DNA from: Geodermatophilus obscurus
GTDB lineage: Bacteria; Actinomycetota; Actinomycetes; Mycobacteriales; Geodermatophilaceae
Assembly: GCF_900143215.1 (NCBI RefSeq)
Contig: NZ_FRDM01000001.1
Location: forward strand, 186,001-250,000
Length of the DNA stretch: 64,000 nt
Direction of reading: 5' to 3'
The stretch's first letter is position 1, and each line of letters starts with the position of its first letter. The notes under the pieces were generated by a model that had not been told where the DNA came from, did no database searches, and saw only the letters and a program-made list of their open reading frames with translations. The translations under genes were made by a program, and so were the position numbers. Shown in pieces: positions 10,624 through 20,254 of the stretch.

Positions 10624-12270
10624 GTGCGCTCTCCGACGGTCCCGATCGCCCTGACCGCGGCGCTGCTCGTCAGCGGCTGCGGAGCGGCCTCCGGCGAGGA
10701 GGCCGAGGACGCCGCCGGGGTGGCGACCTCCGCGCCCGATGCCCGCCTCACCCTGGTCGCCGACGACGACCCCGTCGCCTCGGCCGCCTCCGCCAGCCGG
10801 GCGCTGTTCGACGGCGCGGACGTCGTCGTCGTGGCCCGCGACGGCGACACCGCCGGCACGCTGCTCGGCGCCTCGGCCGCCACCGGCCTGGGCGTCCCGC
10901 TGCTGCTGGAGCCGGCCGGGGGTGGCCCGGCCGACGCGCTCACCGCCGAGCTGGAGCGCCTGGGGACGACGACGGTGCTCGCCGTCGGGGCGGCCGAGGG
11001 CGGTGCCGGTGACGAGGGCGGGCCCGAGGTGGTCGCGGTGCCGGCCACCCCCGAGGCCGTCGCCGAGGTCACCGGGCTGGAGCTGGGCGAGCCGCGGCCG
11101 GTGGCCGCGGACGAGGCGGCGGGCGCGGTCGCGGAGCTCGACCCCGAGCAGCCGGCGGTCCTGCAGCCCGCCGGCGCCGCGCCGGCCGGCGGCGAGGCCG
11201 GGGACGGCGAGCTGCCCGCGGTCGAGCGCGCCGAGCCGCTCGACGACACCGTCGTCGTGACCAGCGGCGCCCCGGAGGCGCTGGCCGGTGTGGCCACCGC
11301 GCGGGCGGCCGGGGCGCGGGTGCAGCTGACCGGCGGCGGCACCGATCCGCGCGGCTCGGCGGAGCTGGTCGAGCTCATGGCCGAGCAGCAGCCCGGGACG
11401 GTGGTCGCGCTGGGCGCCGGGTTCGCCACCGAGGAGGGGTTGGACTGGAAGCTGGAGACCGCGGCCGCCGGGGAGCAGCTGCCCGGCGGGGGCCAGCTGC
11501 TCTTCCCGCAGCACTTCCTCGTCGCCCTCTACGGCAGCCCGGGCACCGGCGCGCTCGGCGTCCTCGGCGAGCAGGACCTGGCGGCGTCGATCGAGCGGGC
11601 GCGGGCCCACGCGGCCGACTACGAGCCGCTGGTGCAGGACGCCACCGTCGTCCCCGCCTTCGAGGTCATCGCCACCGTCGCCTCGTCGGTGGCCGGGCCG
11701 GACGGCAACTACTCCACCGAGCTGCCGGTCGAGGAGCTGCGGCCGTGGGTGGAGGCGGCCGGCGAGGCGGGGATGTACGTCGTGATCGACCTGCAGCCCG
11801 GGCGCACCGACTTCCGCACCCAGGCCGAGCAGTACCGCTCGCTGCTGGAGCTGCCGCACGTCGGGCTGGCGTTGGACCCGGAGTGGCGGCTGGGCCCGGG
11901 GGAGGTGCACCTGACCCAGATCGGCTCGGTGTCCATCGACGAGGTCAACGGGGTGGTCAGCTGGCTGGCCGACCTGACCCGCGCCAACGCCCTGCCGCAG
12001 AAGCTGCTGCTGCTGCACCAGTTCCGGGTGGACATGATCCCCGACCGCGACCGGCTGGACACCTCCCGCGACGAACTGGCGCTCATGGTGCACGCCGACG
12101 GGCAGGGCGGTCAGGGCGACAAGCAGGCGACCTGGCGGACGCTGCGGCAGACCGAGCCGGAGGAGGTCGCCTGGGGCTGGAAGAACTTCTACGACGAGGA
12201 CGTCCCGATGCTCACGCCGGAGCAGACCGTCGAAGTCGAGCCGCGCCCGGACCTGATCAGCTACCAGTAG
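10624..12270 (+). CDS. Secreted lipoprotein with cell-wall-binding-repeat-like N-terminus and conserved C-terminal domain
   Basis: A 548-residue predicted lipoprotein. The signal is short, with lipobox LVSGC placing the lipidated Cys at residue 19. Residues about 40-300 contain repeated units of the kind ADVVVVARDG...LGVPLLL...TTTVLAVG, resembling cell-wall-binding repeat type 2 modules. Residues about 310-548 form a separate, better-conserved domain with FEVIATVAS, YVVIDLQPGRTDF, VGLALDPEWRL, QKLLLLHQFRVDMI and VAWGWKNFYDED; its acidic and aromatic motifs look enzyme-like (barrel-like), but I do not recognise a named family. The ribosome site ggggagggagct precedes GTG 10624. An 8-bp hairpin follows the stop. 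Confidence 0.75.
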   Translation: MRSPTVPIALTAALLVSGCGAASGEEAEDAAGVATSAPDARLTLVADDDPVASAASASRALFDGADVVVVARDGDTAGTLLGASAATGLGVPLLLEPAGGGPADALTAELERLGTTTVLAVGAAEGGAGDEGGPEVVAVPATPEAVAEVTGLELGEPRPVAADEAAGAVAELDPEQPAVLQPAGAAPAGGEAGDGELPAVERAEPLDDTVVVTSGAPEALAGVATARAAGARVQLTGGGTDPRGSAELVELMAEQQPGTVVALGAGFATEEGLDWKLETAAAGEQLPGGGQLLFPQHFLVALYGSPGTGALGVLGEQDLAASIERARAHAADYEPLVQDATVVPAFEVIATVASSVAGPDGNYSTELPVEELRPWVEAAGEAGMYVVIDLQPGRTDFRTQAEQYRSLLELPHVGLALDPEWRLGPGEVHLTQIGSVSIDEVNGVVSWLADLTRANALPQKLLLLHQFRVDMIPDRDRLDTSRDELALMVHADGQGGQGDKQATWRTLRQTEPEEVAWGWKNFYDEDVPMLTPEQTVEVEPRPDLISYQ

Positions 12271-12278
12271 CCGGCCGG

Positions 12279-12298
12279 GGAACGGGGTCTCCCGTTCC
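12279..12298 (+). terminator. Hairpin after the lipoprotein gene
   Basis: A perfect 8-bp stem (ggaacggg / cccgttcc) with a gtct loop lies 9 nt after the lipoprotein stop and 49 nt before the sigma factor start. It is a probable factor-independent-like terminator without a clear T-run. Confidence 0.6.
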
Positions 12299-12346
12299 GT
12301 CGGTGTCCTGTGGTGAGCTGTCGCGGCCCACGCCGGAGGAGGACCC

Positions 12347-13321
12347 GTGACGACCGTGCTGACCGACGAACTCGACCCGCGGCTGATCGAGCACCGGCGG
12401 GAGCTGACCGGCTACTGCTACCGGATGCTCGGGTCGGCCTTCGACGCCGACGACGCCGTGCAGGAGACGATGGTCCGCGCCTGGCGCGGGCTGGCCGACT
12501 TCGAGGGTCGCTCGGCGTTGCGCTCGTGGCTGTACCGGATCGCCACCAACGTCTGCCTCGACCAGCTCTCCGGCCGGCAGCGGCGGGCGCTGCCCATGGA
12601 CCTCTCCGGCTCGCCGTGGCAGCCGGTCGAGGCCTCGCTGGCCGCCCGCCGCCCGGGGACGGCGTGGGTGGAGCCGGTGCTCGACCGGCAGGTCGTCGCC
12701 GAGGACGCCGACCCCGCCGAGCAGGCCGTGCAGCGGGAGTCGATCCGGCTGGCCTTCGTCTCGGCGCTGCAGCACCTGCCGCCCCGCCAGCGCGCCGTGC
12801 TGCTGCTGCGCGAGGTGCTGCGCTGGCGGGCCGAGGAGGTGGCCCAGCTGCTCGACACCACCGTCGCCTCGGTCAACAGCGCCCTGCAGCGGGCCCGCGC
12901 CACGATGGCCGCGGTCGGCGGCGAGGCGGAGACCGAGCCGCTGGATGCGGTCCACCGGGCCCTGCTGGAGCGCTACGTCGACGCGTTCGAGCGCTACGAC
13001 GTCGAGGGCCTGGTGTCGCTGCTGCACGAGGACGCCACCCAGCACATGCCGCCGTTCGCGATGTGGCTGCGCGGCCGGGCCGACATCGGCACCTGGATGC
13101 TCGGCCCCGGCGCGAAGTGCCGCGGCTCGCGGGTGCTGCCCACGATCGCCAACGGGGCGCCGGCGTTCGCGCAGTACCGCCCCCGCGCCGGCGGCGGGCA
13201 CGAGCCGTGGGCGCTGCACGTGCTCGAGGTGCGCGCCGGCCGCGTCGCGCACATCTCCAGCTTCCTCGACCTCGACAACGACCTGTTCCGCCGGCTCGGC
13301 CTGCCCGTCGAGCCGGCCTGA
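12347..13321 (+). CDS. ECF sigma factor with SnoaL-like C-terminal domain (SigG/SigX5 type)
   Basis: A 324-residue ECF sigma-70 factor. Region 2 is about residues 12-80 ([20 protein letters not shown], then [15 protein letters not shown]) and region 4 about 135-190 ([28 protein letters not shown]). A SnoaL/NTF2-like domain follows from about 205, as in mycobacterial SigG-type factors. No anti-sigma gene is adjacent. GTG 12347 has an excellent ggaggagg site. The function of the NTF2-like extension is probably to modulate activity (inference). Confidence 0.9.
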   Translation: MTTVLTDELDPRLIEHRRELTGYCYRMLGSAFDADDAVQETMVRAWRGLADFEGRSALRSWLYRIATNVCLDQLSGRQRRALPMDLSGSPWQPVEASLAARRPGTAWVEPVLDRQVVAEDADPAEQAVQRESIRLAFVSALQHLPPRQRAVLLLREVLRWRAEEVAQLLDTTVASVNSALQRARATMAAVGGEAETEPLDAVHRALLERYVDAFERYDVEGLVSLLHEDATQHMPPFAMWLRGRADIGTWMLGPGAKCRGSRVLPTIANGAPAFAQYRPRAGGGHEPWALHVLEVRAGRVAHISSFLDLDNDLFRRLGLPVEPA

Positions 13322-13326
13322 GCGCC

Positions 13327-13344
13327 CGGGGCGGTGTCGCCCCG
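13327..13344. terminator. Hairpin between convergent sigma factor and larE
   Basis: A 7-bp stem (cggggcg / cgccccg) with a gtgt loop lies in the 50-nt gap between two convergent genes and is a plausible shared terminator. Confidence 0.5.
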
Positions 13345-13371
13345 CGGGACCCGTCCCCCACCGGCGCCGGG

Positions 13372-14256
13372 TCAGCCCTCGCGGACGCCCACCAGCGGCA
13401 GGGTGAAGGCGCCGGACTGGATGCCGGCGAGGTCCACGGCGAGGAACCGGAAGCCGGCCGCGCGCACCACCCGGATCGCCTGCTCGCGCAGGGGATCCGC
13501 GACGAGCGCGGGCAGGTCCTCGACCGCGACCTCGAGGCGGGCGACGTCCCCGTGGTGGCGGACCCGCAGGTCCCGGAGCCCGAGCCGCCGCAGCCCGGCC
13601 TCGGCCTGCTCCACCTGGGCGAGCTTCTCGGGTGAGACCTCGCTGTGGTGCGGGATCCGCGAGGCCAGGCACGGCGCCGCGGGCTTGTCCGCGCAGGGCA
13701 GGTCCAGCGCACGGGCGATCCGGCGCACCGCGGCCTTGTCCAGGCCGGCGTCGGCCAGCGGGCGCAGCACGGCGTGCGCGGTGGCCGCGCGCGCCCCGGG
13801 CCGGTCCGGTCGCCGGGCGTCGTCGGCGTTCTCCCCGTAGGCGACCGCGGTCAGGTCGTACCGGGACACGACGTCCTGGGAGATCCGCTCGAACAGCTCG
13901 TCCTTGCAGTGGAAGCAGCGGTCCGGGCCGTTGCGCCGGTAGTCGGGCCGGTCGCCCTCGAAGGTGGGGACCTCGACCACGGGCACCCCGACGTGCGCGG
14001 CGACCCGGTGGGCGGCCTCCCGCTCGTCGGACGCGAGGCTGGGGGAGACCCCGAGGAGGGCGAGCACCCGGTCGGGGCCGAGGGCCTCGGCGGCGAGGGC
14101 GAGCAGCACCGAGGAGTCGACGCCCCCGGAGAACGCGACGCCGAGCCGCGCCGTGCCGGTCAGCCCCTCCCGGAGGCCCTGGACCGCCCGGCGGTCCTCC
14201 GGCTGGAGTGCTGTCAGCGACACCTTGCCCACCCATCTCTCGTCCGTACCGATCAT
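13372..14256 (-). CDS. larE: LarE, ATP-dependent sacrificial sulfur transferase of nickel-pincer nucleotide synthesis
   Basis: A 294-residue PP-loop enzyme that adenylylates a pyridinium dicarboxylate nucleotide and delivers sulfur to make the dithio ligand of the NPN cofactor. The PP-loop SGGVDSS is at residues 43-49 (numbered from ATG 14256). Cysteines visible are C114 and C117 in RCFHCKDE, C188, and C196 in KPAAPCLASR; C196 aligns with the sacrificial Cys of Lactobacillus plantarum LarE. The extra CxxC suggests a cluster-assisted LarE type (inference). GTG 14223 is an alternative start; neither has a strong ribosome site. It is separated from larB/larC by about 15.7 kb of sugar-acid genes, but its presence completes the pathway. 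Confidence 0.9.
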   Translation of the reverse strand: MIGTDERWVGKVSLTALQPEDRRAVQGLREGLTGTARLGVAFSGGVDSSVLLALAAEALGPDRVLALLGVSPSLASDEREAAHRVAAHVGVPVVEVPTFEGDRPDYRRNGPDRCFHCKDELFERISQDVVSRYDLTAVAYGENADDARRPDRPGARAATAHAVLRPLADAGLDKAAVRRIARALDLPCADKPAAPCLASRIPHHSEVSPEKLAQVEQAEAGLRRLGLRDLRVRHHGDVARLEVAVEDLPALVADPLREQAIRVVRAAGFRFLAVDLAGIQSGAFTLPLVGVREG

Positions 14257-14507
14257 GGTGGCACCCGGCGGACCTCGTCGTACGCCGTGGGTCCGCAGCC
14301 GGCGACGTCGTCGAAGGGCGGCCGGTCCACCAGCTCGCCGCGGGCCGCCCGGACCGGACAGCCGGTTCCCGGCTGTCGGCCCACCGGGCCCAATGGTGTC
14401 GATCCGAGGGGTGGTGCGCCACGGGGGGAGCTCGAGCGCGGTGGCGTGGCGGGCGTCGACCCGACGCCCGCTACGCTCGACGCCCTCGTCGAGGGGAGTG
14501 CGGCAGC

Positions 14508-15329
14508 ATGGAAGGCGGACCGCCCCCGGGCGCTTCCCCACCGCCGAGTCGGGACGGAGCAGGCGTGGACCCCGCTCGCGCTGAGTTCGGCGGGCTGGTC
14601 GCCCTGGTGACCGGAGGAGCTTCTGGCATCGGCGCCGCCACCGTGGCCGAACTGCAGGCCCGCGGCGCGACCGTCTTCGCCCTCGACAGGACGGCCGGCC
14701 AGGCCCCGGACGACGTGCCCGTGCTGCTGGCCGACGTCACCGACACCGCGGCCGTCGAGGCTGCGGTCGAGGAGGTCGTCCGGCGTGCCGGCCGGCTCGA
14801 CGTGCTCGTGAACAACGCCGGCATCGGAGCGGTGGGCACGGTCGCCGACAACTCGCTCGAGGAGTGGCAGCGGACTCTCGACGTCAACGTCCTCGGCATC
14901 GTGCGGGTCACCCGGGCCGCGCTGCCGCACCTGCGCCGGTCACCGGCAGCGGCGATCGTCTCCACGTGTTCGGTCGCCGCGGAGATCGGGTTGCCGCTAC
15001 GGGCTCTGTACTCGGCGACCAAGGGAGCGGTGCTCTCGCTGACCCGGGCGATGGCCGCCGACCACCTCCGGGAGGGGATCCGCGTCTGCTGCGTCAATCC
15101 CGGAACCGCCGACACACCGTGGGTGGACCGGCTGCTCGCCCAGGCCGAGGACCCTGCCGCGGAGCGGGCGGCGCTGGAGGCGCGCCAGCCGTCGGGCCGG
15201 CTCGTCACCGCCGCTGAGGTCGCCGCCGCCATCGCCTTCCTGGCCAGCCCGGACTCCGGCGCGACCACCGGCACCGCGCTGACCGTCGACGGAGGGCTGA
15301 CCGGGCTGAGACTGCCGCCCCGGAGCTGA
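14508..15329 (+). CDS. Short-chain dehydrogenase/reductase at the edge of the sugar-acid locus
   Basis: A 273-residue classical SDR. A roughly 25-residue Pro/Gly-rich leader precedes the core; then come TGGASGIG (cofactor), LVNNAGIG, the catalytic Ser in VSTCSVAAE, and YSATK as the Tyr/Lys pair. The C-terminus GTALTVDGGLTG is typical of sugar/polyol-type SDRs. The substrate is unknown; position upstream of the regulator and dehydratase suggests a sugar or sugar-lactone oxidation (inference). ATG 14508 lies after a gaggggag stretch; GTG 14565 is a later alternative that would remove the leader. Confidence 0.85.
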   Translation: MEGGPPPGASPPPSRDGAGVDPARAEFGGLVALVTGGASGIGAATVAELQARGATVFALDRTAGQAPDDVPVLLADVTDTAAVEAAVEEVVRRAGRLDVLVNNAGIGAVGTVADNSLEEWQRTLDVNVLGIVRVTRAALPHLRRSPAAAIVSTCSVAAEIGLPLRALYSATKGAVLSLTRAMAADHLREGIRVCCVNPGTADTPWVDRLLAQAEDPAAERAALEARQPSGRLVTAAEVAAAIAFLASPDSGATTGTALTVDGGLTGLRLPPRS

Positions 15330-15763
15330 CCGGGCGGGTCGTCGCCAGCGGACCGGGGTCGGTGCGTCCCGGGCCGAGGGCGGTCCCGTCCCCGACCTCG
15401 CCCGGGCCGATCCGGACGCCGGCGGGCTGCCCGGTCGTCGTCGGAGCACACCCGGGCTCCCCGGACCTCCCGGCGCACCGCCGAACGCGTCGACGTCGCC
15501 CTGCCCGGGTGGGGCACCAGGACATCCGCCAGCAAGGCGCCCCGGACAACTCCGGGACGCCGACCCCCGGCAGGATCCGGCCGAGGACCGACGGCCGGCC
15601 GACGTCCGGTCCCGCGGCACGCTGAGCGGTGGGTCGGCGCGCCCCGATCCGGCGCCGCCCCGCGGCCCGCCGGGCACGGGGACCGGCGTACTCCGGGACG
15701 TCGACGCCGTGGTTGACTGCCGCGCAGGCACCTCGCTACGGTCATTGATCAGACCTCTGACGT
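15330..15763. other. Intergenic gap (about 430 nt) before the first GntR gene
   Basis: No open frame here has family-like sequence. The last 30 nt hold the palindrome described at 15749-15760. The rest shows no repeat or RNA structure I recognise. Confidence 0.5.
15749..15760. promoter_or_regulatory. Candidate FadR-type operator, TCAGA-CC-TCTGA
   Basis: A palindrome with 5-nt perfect arms lies 4 nt before GTG 15764 of the regulator gene. The TCAGA/TCTGA half-site recurs in other promoter gaps of this locus (18739, 21046 and 28569), so it is a candidate autoregulatory site. Confidence 0.5.
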
Positions 15764-16543
15764 GTGACCCGGGCGGCATCTGTGACCATGCGACGTCGAC
15801 TGGCCGATGAGGTGGCGGGACAACTGCTCGCCATGGTCACCGATGGTGGTCACCCGCCGGGCAGCCGGCTGCCACCCGAGGCGGTGCTGGCCGAGCAGGC
15901 GCACGTCAGTCGACTGACCTTGCGCGAGGCCGTGCGGGTGCTGCGCGACAAGGGCGTCCTCAGCGTCGAGCACGGGCGCGGCACCTTCGTCAACCCACCC
16001 GCACGTTGGGTGGCGCTCGACCCCGCCCTGCTGCGCAGCCGCGCGGAGCTGGAAGGGGGCTCCGCCCGGTCGGCTCAGCAGATCACCGAGACCCGGCGCA
16101 TCGTCGAGGTCGGGGCCGTCGAGCTGGCAGCCCAGCGTCGAGGCGAAGCTGACCTGGTACGCCTCCGTTCCTGCATCGAGCGGATGCAGCACGCGCACGA
16201 GCGCGGTGACATCGTCGAGTTCTCGGTCGCCGACGTCGATTTCCACGACGGTCTGATGACCGCGGCGTGCAACCCCTACCTGGCCGCGCTCCTGCAGCCG
16301 ATCAAGGCGCTCGTCCAGGAGGTGCGCCTGCAGACCTCGATCGAGCCGGAGATGCGGCTGACCGCCGTTGCGGCGCACGTGGCGATCCTCGATGCGGTTG
16401 CCGCCGGCGACGAGGACGCAGCGTGCCGCAACATGACCGAGCACCTGGCCGAGACGCACCGGGTCATCGAGCGGCTCTGCGCCTCCGGTGGTCTCCCAGC
16501 GGGCCGCAGCGGCACACCCGACGCCGAGCAGGACGTCTCATGA
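15764..16543 (+). CDS. FadR-subfamily GntR regulator (FCD domain) 1
   Basis: A 259-residue regulator. The winged helix is N-terminal (LADEVAGQLLAMV, SRLTLREAVRVL, GRGTFV) and the FCD ligand domain follows, with the metal/ligand residues in VADVDFHDGLM, VAAHVAILDAV and MTEHLAETH. FCD regulators typically sense organic acids, often sugar acids. It precedes the dehydratase by 105 nt on the same strand and is probably co-transcribed. GTG 15764, GTG 15782 and ATG 15788 are all possible starts; no ribosome site distinguishes them, and leaderless expression is likely. Confidence 0.88.
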   Translation: MTRAASVTMRRRLADEVAGQLLAMVTDGGHPPGSRLPPEAVLAEQAHVSRLTLREAVRVLRDKGVLSVEHGRGTFVNPPARWVALDPALLRSRAELEGGSARSAQQITETRRIVEVGAVELAAQRRGEADLVRLRSCIERMQHAHERGDIVEFSVADVDFHDGLMTAACNPYLAALLQPIKALVQEVRLQTSIEPEMRLTAVAAHVAILDAVAAGDEDAACRNMTEHLAETHRVIERLCASGGLPAGRSGTPDAEQDVS

Positions 16544-16648
16544 GGGCCACCTGCCCCCATCCCGACCGCTGCGCCGGCCCGCCCGGCCCGCACGAGACGT
16601 TGATGCCTGCCGACACCCGACGGCACGCCGACCAGCACAGGAGTGACG

Positions 16649-18454
16649 GTGAACGCAGTTCGCAAGGATGAGGCCCGGACCCTCCGGAGCCAGCAGTGGT
16701 TCGACAACCCGCACAACCCGGGCATGACGGCCCTCTACATCGAGCGCTACATGAACTGGGGGCTCACCCGGGAGGAGCTGCAGTCCGGTAAGCCGATCAT
16801 CGGCATCGCCCAGACGGGGTCGGACCTGGCGCCCTGCAACCGGCACCACCTGGTCCTGGCCGAGCGGGTGCGGGAGGGCATCCGCGAGGCCGGCGGGATC
16901 GCCTTCGAGTTCCCGGTGCACCCGATCCAGGAGACGGGGAAGCGGCCGACCGCCTCGCTGGACCGGAACCTCGCCTACCTCGGGGTCGTGGAGGTGCTGT
17001 ACGGGTACCCGCTCGACGGGGTCGTGCTGACGACCGGCTGCGACAAGACGACGCCCGCCCTGCTGATGGCGGCCGCGACGGTGAACATCCCCTCGATCGT
17101 GCTCTCGGGCGGGCCCATGCTGAACGGGTGGTACCGCGGTGCCAGGACCGGATCGGGAACGATCGTGTGGCAGGCCCGCGAGATGCTCGCGGCCGGCGAG
17201 ATCGACGAGGCCAAGTTCGTCGAGCTGGTGGCCTCCTCGGCTCCCTCGCCGGGGCACTGCAACACGATGGGCACCGCCTCGACCATGAATGGGCTGGCCG
17301 AGGCCCTGGGCATGAGCCTGCCGGGGTCGGCCGCCATCCCGGCCGTGCACCGGGACCGTGCACGGGTGGCCTACCGGACCGGCCGGCGGATCGTCGAGAT
17401 GGTGCACGAGGACCTCAAGCCCTCCGACATCATGACCCGCGACGCGTTCGAGAACGCCATCGTCGTGAACTCCGCCATCGGCGGCTCCACCAATGCGCCG
17501 GTCCACCTCAACGCCGTGGCCAGGCACATGGGCGTCCCGCTGGAGGTGCAGGACTGGGAGACCCTGGGGCTGACCGTTCCCCTGTTGGTCAACCTGCAGC
17601 CCGCGGGGGTCTACCTCGGCGAGGAGTACCACCGGGCCGGTGGTGTTCCGGCAGTGGTGCACGAGCTCATGCGGCACGACCTCATCCACGAGGACGCGCT
17701 GACGGTCAACGGCCGGACGATCGGGGAGAACTGCCGGGACTCCGTCTCGGAGGATGCCGACGTCATCAGGAGCTTCGACGACGCGCTGCTGCCCGATGCC
17801 GGCTTCGTCGTGCTCGGTGGCAACCTCTTCGACAGTGCGATCATGAAGACCAGCGTCATCTCCGCGGAGTTCCGCGAGCGCTACCTGTCCGACCCCGAGC
17901 ACCCGAACTGCTTCGAAGGACGGGCCGTCGTCTTCGAGGGACCCGAGGACTACCACGCCCGCATCGACGACCCCGAGCTGGCCATCGACGACGGCTGCAT
18001 CCTGTTCATCCGTGGCGCCGGGCCGCTCGGCTACCCCGGGGCGGCGGAGGTGGTCAACATGCAGCCGCCCGCTGCCCTGATCAAGCAGGGCATCCACGCG
18101 CTCCCGTGCGTGGGGGACGGGCGGCAGTCGGGTACCTCGGGATCGCCGTCCATCCTGAACGCGTCGCCGGAGGCGGCGCTCGGCGGCGGGCTCGCCGTCC
18201 TGCGGACGGGTGACACCGTGCGGATCGACCTCAACCAGCGCAGGGCCGACGTCCTGCTCACCCAGGAGGAGCTGGGGGCGCGGATCCGGGCCCTCGCCGC
18301 CGAGGGCGGATTCCCCGTCCCCGCCTCGCAGACGCCCTGGCAGGAGATCCAGCGTTCCATGGTCGACCAGCTCTCCGAGGGCATGGTCCTCAAGCCGGCT
18401 GTCGCCTACCAGCGCATCGCACAGTCCATGGGCGTGCCCAGGGACAACCACTGA
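16649..18454 (+). CDS. IlvD/Edd family dehydratase (pentonate or aldonate dehydratase type)
   Basis: A 601-residue Fe-S dehydratase that removes water from 2,3-dihydroxy acids to give 2-keto-3-deoxy acids. The cluster cysteines are C63 (APCNRHH), C131 (TTGCDKT) and C204 (PGHCNTMG), with the probable carbamylated Lys at 133; the catalytic Ser lies in [10 protein letters not shown] near the C-terminus. The spacing matches L-arabinonate/D-xylonate dehydratases rather than the branched-chain enzyme IlvD, and the surrounding genes support a sugar-acid substrate. GTG 16649 is preferred because aggag (16639-16643) then has proper spacing. Confidence 0.88.
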   Translation: MNAVRKDEARTLRSQQWFDNPHNPGMTALYIERYMNWGLTREELQSGKPIIGIAQTGSDLAPCNRHHLVLAERVREGIREAGGIAFEFPVHPIQETGKRPTASLDRNLAYLGVVEVLYGYPLDGVVLTTGCDKTTPALLMAAATVNIPSIVLSGGPMLNGWYRGARTGSGTIVWQAREMLAAGEIDEAKFVELVASSAPSPGHCNTMGTASTMNGLAEALGMSLPGSAAIPAVHRDRARVAYRTGRRIVEMVHEDLKPSDIMTRDAFENAIVVNSAIGGSTNAPVHLNAVARHMGVPLEVQDWETLGLTVPLLVNLQPAGVYLGEEYHRAGGVPAVVHELMRHDLIHEDALTVNGRTIGENCRDSVSEDADVIRSFDDALLPDAGFVVLGGNLFDSAIMKTSVISAEFRERYLSDPEHPNCFEGRAVVFEGPEDYHARIDDPELAIDDGCILFIRGAGPLGYPGAAEVVNMQPPAALIKQGIHALPCVGDGRQSGTSGSPSILNASPEAALGGGLAVLRTGDTVRIDLNQRRADVLLTQEELGARIRALAAEGGFPVPASQTPWQEIQRSMVDQLSEGMVLKPAVAYQRIAQSMGVPRDNH

Positions 18455-18738
18455 CCCCTCCGGTCGCCCCGCGGGTCAGGTCGCTCATCCACGTCGGAAG
18501 GCGCCCGGCCCGTCTGCCCGACGGGTCCCGAGCCCGACGGGTGATCGCGCGCTGCCCGCCACTCCGACCTCTGCTGGCCGCCCTTCGCCGGCGTCGCGGC
18601 GCCGGTCGGGACGGTCACGGTTCCGTCACAGGAGCGCGTCCACACGCGGGCAGGGGCGGGGCCCTCCGGAGATCGTCCCGGGGAAAGCAGCCGGTGGTCA
18701 TTGACGGTCAGGTGCCCCGTTCCGCATGATCCCCATCA

Positions 18739-18747
18739 CATCTGATG
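18739..18747. promoter_or_regulatory. Candidate operator CATCTGATG upstream of the transporter
   Basis: A 9-nt palindrome (CATC-T-GATG) within a 17-nt TGATGA-rich stretch, 25 nt before the likely ATG 18772. The same 9-mer is at 28569-28577 and its CATCTGA core is at 21050-21056 on the other strand. It is probably bound by one of the two FCD regulators. Confidence 0.55.
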
Positions 18748-18771
18748 ACTGATGAGTTCGAGGGAGCGGAC

Positions 18772-20178
18772 ATGGCCGAAGCAGTGACCGGCGTCGACCG
18801 GGTGGACCCGTACACCTTGACGCCGGAGGGCATCAAGGAACCGCCGGTCGGTTGGAAGGCCAGCTTCAGGTACCTCGGCCCGGGGCTCATCCTCAGTGCG
18901 TCGATCGTGGGCTCCGGGGAGCTCATCGCCACCACGGCGCTCGGCGCCGAGGCCGGGTTCGTCCTCCTGTGGCTGGTCATCTTCAGCACGCTGGTGAAGG
19001 TGGCCGTCCAGGTCGAGCTGGCACGCTGGACCATCGCCACCGGGCAGCCGGCCATCACCGGCTACAACAAGGTGCCGCCGAAGATCGGCCGCCTCGGTTG
19101 GGTGAACGTCCTCTGGATGCTGCTCGCGCTGAGCAAGCTGCTGCAGCTCGGCGGCATCATCGGCGGCGTCGCGGTCGCCTTCAGCATCCTGTTCCCGTTC
19201 GGCGGCGACCCGCTGTCGTTCTCCCACCTGCTCGTGTGGACGATCGTGATCGCCGCCCTCAGCATCGCGATGCTCTACAAGAACAAGTACTCGCTCATCG
19301 AGCGCGGCGCGGTCTTCCTGGTCGTCGTCTTCTCCATCGTCACGGTGCTGATCGCGCTGGGGCTGCCGTTCACGCCGTTCGCCTACGGCGGCGACGACAT
19401 CGCCAGCGGCCTGACCTTCCTGATCCCGGCGGGGGCCCTGGGCGCGGCGATCGCCATGTTCGGCATCACCGGGGTGGGTGCCGACGAGATCACCTTCTAC
19501 ACCTACTGGTGCGTCGAGAAGGGCTACGCCCGCTGGGCCGGCCCCAACGACGGCAGCGAGGAGTGGGCGCGTCGGGCGAACGGGTGGATCAAGGTCATGT
19601 ACAAGGACGCCGCGGTGTCCTGGGTCGTCTACACCTTCGGCACGCTGGCCTTCTACCTGATGGGCGCCGCGGTGCTCAACCGGCAGGGGCTGGTCCCCGA
19701 GGGCAACGGGATGATCACCACGCTGTCGCGCATCTACACCGACACCCTGGGCGCGTGGTCGAGCGTCCTGTTCCTCATCGGTGCCATCGCGGTCCTGGGC
19801 TCGACGATGTGGGCCGCCATCCCGAGCTGGTCGCGCATGTACGTGAACCTGCTCGCCACCATGGGCGTGCTCGACTGGCAGGACCCGGTCGCACGGCTGC
19901 GCTGGATCCGGATCTTCACCGTGGCGCTGCCGATCATCTGGGCCGTGGCCTACCTGGCGATCCAGTCGCCGGTGCTCATGGTCCAGATCGGTGGGGTGAT
20001 GACCGGCATCTTCCTGGTCGCCGCCGTCATCGCCGTCTGGTACCTGCGGAAGACCGAGACCGATCAGCGGGTGTACGGCAGCACGCTGTTCAACGCAGCG
20101 CTCGTGGTGAGCAGCATCGCGATCGCGCTGCTCGGCATCTACACGCTGGCGAGCGTGTTCGGGTTCAGCCTGGCCTGA
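18772..20178 (+). CDS. Divergent Nramp-family transporter lacking the usual metal-site motifs
   Basis: A 468-residue polytopic membrane protein of the Nramp fold, with about eleven helices. Canonical Nramp metal transporters carry DPGN in helix 1 and MPH(N) in helix 6. Here the helix 1 position reads GSGE (residues 47-50, after LILSASIV) and the helix 6 region reads GVGADE (234-239). The metal-coordinating side chains are therefore changed, so import of Mn/Fe in the usual way is doubtful; another ion or an organic acid may be carried. ATG 18772 has an agggag site, whereas ATG 18745 would overlap the operator palindrome. It lies alone between the dehydratase and the second regulator. Confidence 0.82.
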   Translation: MAEAVTGVDRVDPYTLTPEGIKEPPVGWKASFRYLGPGLILSASIVGSGELIATTALGAEAGFVLLWLVIFSTLVKVAVQVELARWTIATGQPAITGYNKVPPKIGRLGWVNVLWMLLALSKLLQLGGIIGGVAVAFSILFPFGGDPLSFSHLLVWTIVIAALSIAMLYKNKYSLIERGAVFLVVVFSIVTVLIALGLPFTPFAYGGDDIASGLTFLIPAGALGAAIAMFGITGVGADEITFYTYWCVEKGYARWAGPNDGSEEWARRANGWIKVMYKDAAVSWVVYTFGTLAFYLMGAAVLNRQGLVPEGNGMITTLSRIYTDTLGAWSSVLFLIGAIAVLGSTMWAAIPSWSRMYVNLLATMGVLDWQDPVARLRWIRIFTVALPIIWAVAYLAIQSPVLMVQIGGVMTGIFLVAAVIAVWYLRKTETDQRVYGSTLFNAALVVSSIAIALLGIYTLASVFGFSLA

Positions 20179-20254
20179 GCCGTCGTCCTGCGCCAGCGGG
20201 GGAGGTCGCCGCGCGCGGCCGCCCCCGCTGCACGCGTCGGTGGCGCGGCCCCGG

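Noticed and set aside
15205-15745. Several minus-strand frames antisense to the SDR end and intergenic gap
   Set aside because: They are low-complexity Arg/Ala/Gly/Ser-rich shadows without motifs.
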